A DNA stretch of 10,127 nucleotides, from the NCBI GenBank assembly GCA_027451915.1, contig DAIDHU010000365.1:1-10127 (forward strand), in the 5' to 3' direction. Positions 1 to 6,371 of the stretch are shown in pieces. Position numbers and translations under genes: made by a program. How positions within the stretch are numbered: the first letter of the stretch is position 1; each line of letters starts with the position of its first letter. The DNA is from Thiomonas sp. (GTDB taxonomy: Bacteria > Pseudomonadota > Gammaproteobacteria > Burkholderiales > Burkholderiaceae_C). The notes under the pieces were generated by a model. It was not told where the DNA came from, ran no database searches, and worked only from the letters and a program-made list of their open reading frames with translations.

Positions 1-76
1 GGGCGCGGCCGAAAAAGCCGGTGCCTCCGGTCAGGAGAATCTGTTCCCCTGCCGCATCGTGCGACGCAGAAGTCAT
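1..76 (-). CDS. NAD(P)-dependent epimerase/dehydratase, N-terminal fragment (runs off the left edge)
   Basis: Only the first 25 codons lie in the window, starting with ATG at 76-74. The fragment reads MTSASHDAAGEQ followed by ILLTGGTGFFGRA. The second half is a beta strand plus the glycine-rich TGGTGFFG loop that binds NAD(P) in extended short-chain dehydrogenases (NDP-sugar epimerases and dehydratases); the family is known, the exact reaction is not visible. It lies 84 bp downstream of the aldolase on the same strand with no obvious terminator between them, so it is probably the fifth gene of the same leftward operon. The start lacks a good Shine-Dalgarno (the nearest purine run, GAAGG, is about 20 bases upstream), so the true start could differ. 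An epimerase or dehydratase acting on a sugar nucleotide would suit the cassette. Confidence 0.7.
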   Translation of the reverse strand, partial: MTSASHDAAGEQILLTGGTGFFGRA

Positions 77-160
77 GAAGTGGCGCAGGCTAGGACCTTC
101 GGCATGGCGACCGCGTACCCGCCGTCGCGGGAAACGCGCCGACGTGCACCGGCCTGGGGC

Positions 161-964
161 TCAATTCGACTGCGACAGCACGTGCCAGCGCGCTTCCAGC
201 ATTTCGATACGCTTGGCGTCCTCGCGGTGGATGGCACCGTAGTAGTCGCGCTTGTTGAGCAGCCACAGCAGTTCGAAGTGCACGGCCTGCAGCAGGCCCT
301 TCTCGGCGTCGGAGCCGCGCAGCGCATTCGCGGAGAAAATGACCTTGCGGGTCTCGAATCGGGTCAGGTGCACCTGGGCCACGCTGCGCAACGCGGGCAG
401 CGCGTCCATGGACACGCCGCCACCGACCACCAGGTCCAGCCCCTTGTCCTTGCAGGCCTGCGCGGCCTTGACGCAGTAGTCCGTCACTTCGGGGCTGTTG
501 ATCGCGTCGCGCGACCAGCCGTGGGAGAGCGAGAAATCGACCCGCCCGAACACCAGGCCCGCCAGGCCTTGCGGCGCCTTCGCGGCATCCGCCATCTCCT
601 GCAGATGATGGAAGGCCGCGAGGGTCTCCAGGTTGAACAGGAACTGCGTGTCCTCCTGTTCTTCCCGGGTGTAGATCTTGTTCTTGGCGTCGATGAACTT
701 GCTCAGCGCATAGGGCGTCTCGATCATCGGCGCGATGATGTAGTCGACACCGATCTGCTTGCTCTCGATCAGGTCGCGCATGGCCTCGCAGCCGCCGATC
801 TTCAGGCCGATCTTGAGATCCGCGCGGCGCGCGATCTCGATCAGGCGCAGCAGTTCGTCGGTGCGGGTGCCCTCGGCCTCGAATTCGGCCTTGACGGCCA
901 CATAGCCGAATTCATCGCGGCCGCGCTTGAGAATCTCGAGCATCTTGCGCTCATGGGAATTCAT
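161..964 (-). CDS. HpcH/HpaI-type aldolase (aldolase/citrate lyase family)
   Basis: This 267-residue cytosolic protein has the usual length of the HpcH/HpaI class II pyruvate aldolase family, metal-dependent TIM barrels that join or split pyruvate and an aldehyde. The two expected metal ligands can be placed: Glu113 in NLET and Asp143 in GRVDFSLSHG, aligned with the IET and GPADLS motifs of HpaI. APMIET (residues 78-83) matches the VPMV strand. The arginine found after the preceding strand in HpaI appears to be Lys55 (GLKIGG), and the C-terminal barrel carries RFETRKVIF (202-210), so this is a divergent subgroup, not a housekeeping HpaI. The start is secure: AAGGAG lies 7 bases before the ATG. 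It follows the ThDP enzyme by 42 bp in the same operon. I infer that it makes or cleaves a 2-keto-3-deoxy sugar acid for a surface sugar; the partner aldehyde is unknown. Family assignment is firm, substrate is not. Confidence 0.85.
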   Translation of the reverse strand: MNSHERKMLEILKRGRDEFGYVAVKAEFEAEGTRTDELLRLIEIARRADLKIGLKIGGCEAMRDLIESKQIGVDYIIAPMIETPYALSKFIDAKNKIYTREEQEDTQFLFNLETLAAFHHLQEMADAAKAPQGLAGLVFGRVDFSLSHGWSRDAINSPEVTDYCVKAAQACKDKGLDLVVGGGVSMDALPALRSVAQVHLTRFETRKVIFSANALRGSDAEKGLLQAVHFELLWLLNKRDYYGAIHREDAKRIEMLEARWHVLSQSN

Positions 965-971
965 GTTCTTG

Positions 972-977
972 CTCCTT
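972..977 (-). promoter_or_regulatory. Ribosome binding site of the aldolase gene
   Basis: On the minus strand this reads AAGGAG, 7 bases before the ATG at 964. It is the best Shine-Dalgarno in the window. It fixes the aldolase start and shows that this gene is initiated independently, unlike the two overlapping genes upstream in the operon. Confidence 0.75.
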
Positions 978-1006
978 GGAGTAGGTCGGAAGTGGCAGGC
1001 TCTGGA

Positions 1007-2767
1007 TCAGGGCCGAAGGTAGGCAGACACGCGCTCGGCGAGTTCCGGGTCCAGATCGGGACTCATGCGATGCAGCGGGTTGGACTCCATCGCCCCGGTC
1101 TCGGTGACCCGGCTGCTGATCTTGGGGAAATAGGTCTGCTCGGGGTCGATGGACACCACGAAGGCGGCGGGTCCATCGGATTCGAACAATTCCTGGAACT
1201 CCGCGGTCTGCTCGGCCCCCGGGGCCAGGCGCATCACCGGAACCCCCCATACCGGGAACAGCTTGTCCCAGTCCGGAAGCCCCAGGCCCGTCGAGCGATC
1301 GCACCCCACGTAGCGTCCACCGAAATAGCTGCGCTGGGTCATGCGGATCGACGCGTAGCCGGAATCGTCGAACACGAACATCTTCAGGCGCAGGCCATTG
1401 ATCGCGGCAGTCCCGATCTCCTGCAGATTCTGCGCGAAACCGCCATCGCCCTCGACCAGCACGACGCGTCGGTCGGGATGGGCGAAGGCCGCCCCGATGG
1501 CGCCCGAAAGTCCGTAGCCCATCGCGGCCAGGCCCTTGTCGGTCACCAGGATCTGCCCCCGCTTCTGCGAGAACACCTGCATCATCACCGTGAAGGCTCC
1601 CCCGCTGCTGCAGGGAATCACGACATCGTCTTCCCGACACAGCGCGGCCAGCCGATCAACGAATACGTAGGGTGAAAAATAGCCGGGCCGGGTCTTGTTG
1701 ACGGGTTCGATCAAGGGCACGGCCTCGCGCACGCCGCGCGCGTAGCGCTGCCAGGCCTCATGCCCGCCCAGGTCCTGCTCCGCGAGGTAGCGAAGCACCT
1801 CGTCGGCATCGCCATGCAGGGCCAGATCCACCCGCGGATGGCCCTTGGAAAGTTCCGCCGCATCGATGTCGACCTGCACCACCTTGCCCGCTGGCACGAA
1901 GGCCTGCCAGTTGAAGCCCGTCTGCTGCATGCCCAGGCGGGTACCCAGCGCGACCAGCAGGTCCGATTGCTGCAGGATCAGGTTCGCGCTGCGCTGGCCC
2001 CAGGTGTTGGGGCGCCCCATGTACAAAGGGTGCGACGCGTCCACGCGATCGGCGCCATTCCAGGTGGTGGCCACCGGAATACCCATCGCGTCGAGGCGAG
2101 CGTGGATCTGCGCGGCGGCCTCTCGCGAGACCCCTCCTCCCAGCAGAAGCAAAGGGCGCTGGGCCTCGCGGATCATGCCAGCCAGGCGTGCCAGCTGCTC
2201 GGCACCCACGCGCGCACGCCCCGCGGGCGGGGATGAGGGCCCGAGGTCGCCGAAATCCACGTCACGTGCCTGGATGTCCAGGGGAATCTCCAGGAACACC
2301 GGTCCCTTGCGGGCCTCGATGCCTCGGCGCACCAAAGCCGAGAACGCCTGGGCATCGAGGGGTTCATCCATCAGATGAGACACCACCGTGACCGGACGCG
2401 CGATGCTCACGCCGTCGATTTCCTGGATGCCACGCTGGCGCAAGGCTCCACGCGCCAGATCGGCGGTCTTGACCTGCCCGCCCAGCACCAGCAGTTCGCG
2501 GCTTTCCAGATAGGCGCCCGCCAGCGCGGTCACGATATTGGTCAGACCCGGGCCGGCGGTGACCATGGCCAGCGCCTTGCGACCCGTGGAGCTCTCGTTG
2601 AAGTATTCGGCCGCGATGCCGGCGGCCACCTCGTGAATCACCGCATGGCAGCGCAGGCGGCGGCTGAGACTTTCGATGAGGTGCATGATATTGCCGCCCC
2701 CCACGAAAAAACAGTCGGTATAACCAAGCTCCACCAACCAGTCTGCAATTTTATCGCTATATTTCAT
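1007..2767 (-). CDS. Acetolactate-synthase-like thiamine-diphosphate (ThDP) enzyme
   Basis: The 586-residue protein has the three-domain plan of the acetolactate synthase/pyruvate decarboxylase family, which decarboxylates 2-keto acids and can transfer the resulting acyl unit. The PYR domain (about 1-165) has the cofactor-activating Glu46 (IHEVAAG) and the TAGPGLTN loop (70-77). The central domain (about 190-325) has the LLLGGG turn. The PP domain (about 370-545) has the ThDP/Mg motif starting at Gly440-Asp441-Gly442. The motif normally ends in Asn-Asn but here reads Asp467-Asp468, followed by SGYASIRMTQ. The SGYASIR and YFGGRYVG stretches resemble ThDP enzymes of polysaccharide clusters more than biosynthetic IlvB, and there is no IlvN-like small subunit nearby. 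Its ATG overlaps the cyclase stop in an ATGA (2767-2764), with AAAGAG about 8 bases upstream, so translation is probably coupled. I infer C2 (acetyl- or glycolyl-type) transfer or 2-keto acid decarboxylation during unusual sugar synthesis. Confidence 0.88.
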   Translation of the reverse strand: MKYSDKIADWLVELGYTDCFFVGGGNIMHLIESLSRRLRCHAVIHEVAAGIAAEYFNESSTGRKALAMVTAGPGLTNIVTALAGAYLESRELLVLGGQVKTADLARGALRQRGIQEIDGVSIARPVTVVSHLMDEPLDAQAFSALVRRGIEARKGPVFLEIPLDIQARDVDFGDLGPSSPPAGRARVGAEQLARLAGMIREAQRPLLLLGGGVSREAAAQIHARLDAMGIPVATTWNGADRVDASHPLYMGRPNTWGQRSANLILQQSDLLVALGTRLGMQQTGFNWQAFVPAGKVVQVDIDAAELSKGHPRVDLALHGDADEVLRYLAEQDLGGHEAWQRYARGVREAVPLIEPVNKTRPGYFSPYVFVDRLAALCREDDVVIPCSSGGAFTVMMQVFSQKRGQILVTDKGLAAMGYGLSGAIGAAFAHPDRRVVLVEGDGGFAQNLQEIGTAAINGLRLKMFVFDDSGYASIRMTQRSYFGGRYVGCDRSTGLGLPDWDKLFPVWGVPVMRLAPGAEQTAEFQELFESDGPAAFVVSIDPEQTYFPKISSRVTETGAMESNPLHRMSPDLDPELAERVSAYLRP

Positions 2768-3852
2768 GCAACAAGCTCTTTCACTGCGCCAAAAGTCCCG
2801 CGAATATGCGCCGCGGTTGCGGAATCCGCGGGCAACTGGATGCGCTCCACGAAACCGTCGCGATTCACGACGATGACAGCATACCGTCCCTGCTGGTGCT
2901 TCTTGTCCGACTGGAATCGGCGCAGGGCCTGCTCCGGATCGATGGCCCCGAGCACGCGGGACAGATCGGGAACCCCCGCGAGCAACTCGCGCACATGGCG
3001 CTGCAGCGCCCCGGTTCGCTCGGCGCTGCCGTCGGCCAGGCCGATGCGCCTGGCGAAGTCGATGGCGGCCAGCATGCCCACGCCCACGGCAACGCCGTGG
3101 CTCAGGGCGAATCCGCTGGCCCCTTCCAGGGCGTGGCCGAAGGTGTGGCCGAAGTTGAGCAGCAGGCGAATTCCCTGGTCGAATTCATCCTGTTCGATAA
3201 AGTCCTTCTTGGTCCGCAGGCTCAGCGAGACCAGGCGGACCAGGGCTGCTGGATCATCGAACACATCCGCGCCGGCCATCAGGCGCAGGTAATGATCGAA
3301 GGCCTCGTCACGCGAACAGAAACAGATCTTCGCCGCCTCGCACAGGCCCGCGATGCGCTGCACCCGGGGGAGGGTCCGGCAAAACTCCGGATCGATCAGG
3401 ATCCGCGACGGTGGGTAGAAATTCCCCGCGATATTCTTGAATTCCCCGACATTGATCGAGGACTTGCCCCCCAGGCACGAATCGACCATGCCCAGAAGCG
3501 TGGTCGGACAATACACCCAGTCGATGCCCCGCATGTAGATCGACGAGGCCATCGTGGCCAGGTCCTGCACCACCCCGCCGCCCACGGCCAGCATGCGGCT
3601 GCCGCGGGTGGCGCCCTCCCGCCGCAGCGACTCGACGATCTGCGCCACGCTGCCCAGGTCCTTGCGCGCCTCTTCGGCGAGCACGGGAATCACGCCGGCT
3701 CGCCGCGCCAGGCTCGGCCAGTGCGCGAGCATCTGCTGGTCGCACACCACATGCAGCGCGGGCTCGGCCCGCAGCAGCGCATCCAGCAGCCCCGCCCCCA
3801 CCTCGACCGTGTAGTCCCGCAGGGACGAATGCACTTCAAAGGATTCGGACAT
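2764..3852 (-). CDS. Sugar phosphate cyclase, 3-dehydroquinate synthase-like (AroB superfamily)
   Basis: The 362-residue protein has normal length for the family, NAD- and metal-dependent cyclases that turn a phosphorylated ketose or ulosonate into a carbocycle with loss of phosphate. Motifs in order: GGGVVQD (91-97), YMRG with Arg108, PTTLLGMVDS with Asp124, GGK with Lys130, KN 139-140, EAAK (172-175), Lys215, RLLLNFGHTFGH (229-240), SHG (251-253) and SDKK (315-318). By comparison with dehydroquinate synthase, the zinc ligands correspond to Glu172, His236 and His252, and the substrate-binding Arg229, Asn233, Lys130, Lys215 and Lys318 are present. Differences are Gln for Gly in GGGVxxD, Asp225 for a conserved Glu, and HGV for the usual HGE. 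It overlaps the SDR end by 17 bp and the ThDP start by 4 bp, so it sits in the middle of a coupled operon. No shikimate genes flank it, so I think it is a specialised cyclase for a surface sugar; a second AroB cannot be excluded. Confidence 0.88.
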   Translation of the reverse strand: MSESFEVHSSLRDYTVEVGAGLLDALLRAEPALHVVCDQQMLAHWPSLARRAGVIPVLAEEARKDLGSVAQIVESLRREGATRGSRMLAVGGGVVQDLATMASSIYMRGIDWVYCPTTLLGMVDSCLGGKSSINVGEFKNIAGNFYPPSRILIDPEFCRTLPRVQRIAGLCEAAKICFCSRDEAFDHYLRLMAGADVFDDPAALVRLVSLSLRTKKDFIEQDEFDQGIRLLLNFGHTFGHALEGASGFALSHGVAVGVGMLAAIDFARRIGLADGSAERTGALQRHVRELLAGVPDLSRVLGAIDPEQALRRFQSDKKHQQGRYAVIVVNRDGFVERIQLPADSATAAHIRGTFGAVKELVA

Positions 3853-4537
3853 CGGAAAAACCCAGATCGACCTTGATGAATTGCCCGGTCACTCCCGTGT
3901 TCTCGGGCGAGCAGAGAAAGCGCACGGTGCGGGCCACGTCGTCCAGCTCGGCCAGTCTGCCGAACTGGGTTCCCGACGTCACCTTGTCGATCTGGACCGG
4001 AGAGAGATTCGCGCGGGTCATGGGCGTTTCGAGCACGCCCGGCAACACCGCGTTGATCAGGTGGCCCTCACGGCCCAGATCGTTCGCCGCCGACAGGACC
4101 AGGCCGCGCAGCGCGGCCTTGGTCATGGAGTAGGAAAGCTTGTCCTGCCGGGCCATGTCCTGCCAGATCGAGCTGATCACGCACAGGCGCGAGGGCCTGG
4201 ACAGCAGGCGTCGATCCAGCAAGAAGCGCAACGAAGCAAGCACGAACGCGCAATTCGCCCGGTACACGCGTTCATGCAAGGCCAGATCGACGTCATAGAC
4301 ACTGTCGTTGGCGTTCATGCCCTGCGCCCAGCACACGGCATCGAAGGGCCCCTGCGCCGCGGCAGCCTCGCCACCGGCCTGGTCGGCCGAATCCAGCGGA
4401 TCCCAGGCCAGGTGCCCGGCGTCGGCGCGCCGGCTGACCACCACGACGCGCCAGTTCCAGGCGTCGAAGGCTCGCGCGATCGCGCCGCCGATCGCGCCCG
4501 TGCCACCGAACAGCAGCAAGGCAGGTGTTCGCTGCAT
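3836..4537 (-). CDS. Short-chain dehydrogenase/reductase (SDR)
   Basis: This is a classical SDR of 233 residues counted from the ATG at 4537. It has the Rossmann loop GGTGAIGG (11-18), SSI with the catalytic Ser near 122-123, Tyr136 and Lys140 in SYSMTKAAL, the NAVLPGVLETPM segment (162-173) and a typical C-terminal GQFIKVDLGF. The usual NAG after strand 4 reads AQG. SDRs of this type reduce or oxidise a hydroxyl/ketone with NAD(P)H. The ATG at 4537 is chosen because it puts the glycine loop 10 residues from the N terminus, as in the family; upstream alternatives are ATG at 4570 and TTG at 4585, the latter with AAAGGG four bases before it. None has a convincing ribosome site. It is the first gene of the leftward cassette and overlaps the cyclase gene by 17 bp. 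I infer that it sets the redox state of a cyclised or branched sugar intermediate; its substrate is unknown. Confidence 0.82.
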   Translation of the reverse strand: MQRTPALLLFGGTGAIGGAIARAFDAWNWRVVVVSRRADAGHLAWDPLDSADQAGGEAAAAQGPFDAVCWAQGMNANDSVYDVDLALHERVYRANCAFVLASLRFLLDRRLLSRPSRLCVISSIWQDMARQDKLSYSMTKAALRGLVLSAANDLGREGHLINAVLPGVLETPMTRANLSPVQIDKVTSGTQFGRLAELDDVARTVRFLCSPENTGVTGQFIKVDLGFSDVRIL

Positions 4538-4870
4538 GGCGTTCACGCATTCAGATCCGGCAAGCGGCATTCCAATGGCATCCAATCGACCCTTTGAGCG
4601 TCATAACGGTGGAAGTGGTCAGAACGGCGACAGCTCCTGGCTTCGACCACGCTCGCGCGCCACGAAACACGCGGTGGTCTGTCCGATTCTGTAACCGGTG
4701 GAATGGTACACGCATACTCCGGCCATCCAGGGTGCTGGGCAGCCTGCCGGAGCCCCGGGAAGCAATCCTCCGGCCCGATCCCGGCCGGGCTCGACACGGG
4801 CGCCAGGGCCCCCGGCCGCGGCGCTCGCGAGCTCCGCTACAGTGCCGCCTGGCAGCTCTTGGAAATTCCC
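4538..4870. promoter_or_regulatory. Divergent intergenic region between the cassette and manC
   Basis: These 333 bases hold no credible gene and must carry the control signals for manC (rightward) and the SDR-led operon (leftward). I find no strong sigma-70 pair in either direction. The best rightward -10-like hexamer is TACAGT (4838-4843), without a good -35. On the minus strand TATGAC lies near 4600, also without a -35. Two 10-bp perfect palindromes occur, CCCGGCCGGG near 4782-4791 and GCTCGCGAGC at 4823-4832; in DNA this GC-rich they may be chance. The -10-like site lies about 28 bases before the manC start. Confidence 0.4.
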
Positions 4871-6352
4871 ATGCATCTCCTTCCCGTGATCCTCTCCGGT
4901 GGCGCAGGCTCCAGGCTCTGGCCGGTGTCCCGGCAGAGCCACCCCAAGCCCTTCATCCGCCTGCCGGACGGCCAGAGCCTGCTGCAAAAGGCCTTCCTGC
5001 GCGCAGCGGCGCTGCCCGGTGTGCAGCGCATGGTCACGGTGACCAACCGTGAATTCCTGTTCAAGACCGAGGACGACTACCGGGAGGTCGGCACCGCCGG
5101 CCTGAGCACCTGCTACCTGCTCGAGCCCTGCGCGCGCAATACCGCGGCGGCCATCGCGGCGGCGGCCCTGCACGCGGCCGCGCTCGACCCGCAAACCCTG
5201 CTGCTGGTCCTGCCCGCCGACCATCTGGTGCTCGACCAGGCGGCCTTCGCGCGGGCGGTGCTGCGAGCCTGCGAACTGGCGCAGTCCGAACGCCTGGTGA
5301 CTTTCGGCATCACGCCCGACGCCCCCGAGACGGCCTACGGCTATATCGAAGCCAGGGGCAGCGAGGTGGCGCGGTTCATCGAGAAGCCCGACGCCCGCAC
5401 GGCGCAAACCCTGATGGAGTCGGGAAACTTCTACTGGAATTCGGGCATGCTTTGCTTCCGCGCGGACACCATGCTGCGGGAGTTGCGCGAACATGCGCCG
5501 GACATCCTCGACGCGGTGAGCGAGGCGCTGGAGCGGGCGCGCGTCGCCCAGGGCGAAGGCTACGAGCAGGTGGAACTCGACCCCGAGGCCTTCGCCCGGG
5601 TACGCGAGGATTCGATCGACTACGCGGTGATGGAAAAGTCCCGCCGGGTGTCCGTGGTTCCATGCTCCATAGGCTGGAGCGACATCGGCTCCTGGAATGC
5701 CCTCAGCCAGTTGCTGGGCGCCGACGAGCACGGCAACCGCGTGCAGGGCGAGGCCCTGTTGCACGATGTGCAGGGCTGCGCGATCCACGTCGGCGAGGGG
5801 CGTCTGGTCGGCGCCGTGGGCATCCGCGACCTGGTGGTGGTGGACACGCCCGACGCGCTGCTGCTGGCCTCGCGCGACCGGGTGCAGGAGGTGCGGGGCC
5901 TGTACGAGTCCCTGAAGCAACGGGCCCACCCCGCGCACAAGACCCACCGCACCGTGCACCGGCCGTGGGGAACCTACACGGTGCTGGAGGAAGGCAGGAA
6001 CTTCAAGATCAAGCGCATCGTGGTCAAGCCCGGCGCCAGCCTCTCGCTGCAACTCCACCATCACCGCAGCGAGCACTGGGTGGTGGTGTTCGGCACGGCG
6101 GAGGTGGTCAACGGCGACTCGCGGCGTTTCGTGCAAAGCAACGAGTCCACCTTCATCCCGCCCTGCACCCCCCACCGCCTGAACAATCCGGGCATGCTGG
6201 ACCTGGTGCTTATCGAGGTGCAGACCGGGCAGTACCTGGGGGAGGATGACATCCTGCGCCTGGAGGATCTCTACGGCCGACCGACCCAGCCCCAGGCCGC
6301 CCCCCAGGAGGTCCCGCAGGCGCGGCCCGCGCGCCCGGCGGAACCGGGCTAG
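4871..6352 (+). CDS. manC: Mannose-1-phosphate guanylyltransferase / mannose-6-phosphate isomerase
   Basis: This is a cytosolic bifunctional enzyme of 493 residues (family usually about 470-480) that makes GDP-mannose. The N-terminal nucleotidyltransferase shows GGAGSRLWPVSR (10-21) and PKPF (25-28), then LPADH (114-118), FIEKP (169-173), the FYWNSGM segment (187-193) and GWSDIGSW (268-275). The C-terminal cupin phosphomannose isomerase domain shows HRPWG (363-367), QLHHHRSEHW with putative metal ligands Gln394 and His396, and TPHRL with His435. The ATG at 4871 is preferred over upstream in-frame starts because it begins immediately at the conserved PVILSGG strand; GGAAA lies about 6 bases before it. 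The last 23 residues (471-493) are a Pro/Ala/Arg-rich tail that looks lineage-specific. It is the only rightward gene: head-to-head with the SDR-led cassette and 7 bp tail-to-tail with the ligase gene. GDP-mannose would feed mannose, rhamnose, fucose or perosamine units. xanB, algA and cpsB are other names for this family. Confidence 0.95.
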   Translation: MHLLPVILSGGAGSRLWPVSRQSHPKPFIRLPDGQSLLQKAFLRAAALPGVQRMVTVTNREFLFKTEDDYREVGTAGLSTCYLLEPCARNTAAAIAAAALHAAALDPQTLLLVLPADHLVLDQAAFARAVLRACELAQSERLVTFGITPDAPETAYGYIEARGSEVARFIEKPDARTAQTLMESGNFYWNSGMLCFRADTMLRELREHAPDILDAVSEALERARVAQGEGYEQVELDPEAFARVREDSIDYAVMEKSRRVSVVPCSIGWSDIGSWNALSQLLGADEHGNRVQGEALLHDVQGCAIHVGEGRLVGAVGIRDLVVVDTPDALLLASRDRVQEVRGLYESLKQRAHPAHKTHRTVHRPWGTYTVLEEGRNFKIKRIVVKPGASLSLQLHHHRSEHWVVVFGTAEVVNGDSRRFVQSNESTFIPPCTPHRLNNPGMLDLVLIEVQTGQYLGEDDILRLEDLYGRPTQPQAAPQEVPQARPARPAEPG

Positions 6353-6355
6353 ACA

Positions 6356-6371
6356 CCCCTCAGGCCAGGGG
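6356..6371. repeat. Short inverted repeat at the manC/ligase convergent junction
   Basis: CCCCT (6356-6360) and AGGGG (6367-6371) are inverted around a 6-base loop, overlapping the stop codon of the ligase gene and starting 4 bases after manC. With only a 5-bp stem and no T-run on either side it is at best a weak transcription end signal. It is recorded because the convergent junction otherwise has just 7 bases for termination. Confidence 0.3.

Noticed and set aside
119..132. Small GC hairpin (CCCGC / GCGGG) between the aldolase and the epimerase fragment
   Set aside because: The stem has only 5 bp and no T-run follows, so it is not supported as a terminator.
59..1675. Open frame of 538 codons on the plus strand opposite the aldolase and ThDP genes
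   Set aside because: The translation is rich in His, Arg, Gly and Gln with no recognisable domain, and it is fully antisense to two well-supported genes. GC-rich codon bias commonly opens this antisense frame.
2764..3852. Housekeeping aroB of the shikimate pathway
   Set aside because: No aroK or other shikimate neighbour is present, it is translationally coupled to an SDR and a ThDP enzyme, and motif positions differ (GGGVVQD, HGV). It is not fully excluded, so it is called only as a family member.
2375..3876. Two long plus-strand open frames opposite the cyclase and the start of the ThDP gene
   Set aside because: They lie antisense to strongly motif-supported genes and show no domain or plausible composition.
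4849..4867. Sigma-54-like sequence TGGCAG...TTGGA before manC
   Set aside because: The spacing and the missing GC at the -12 element do not fit the consensus.
4703..4870. N-terminal extension of ManC by 56 codons from an upstream in-frame ATG
   Set aside because: The extra residues are low-complexity and unlike the family; the ATG at 4871 begins directly at the conserved nucleotidyltransferase strand.
4619..6175. Open frame of 518 codons on the minus strand opposite manC
   Set aside because: It is the mirror of manC, His/Gly/Gln-rich with no motifs; manC has a full set of family motifs.
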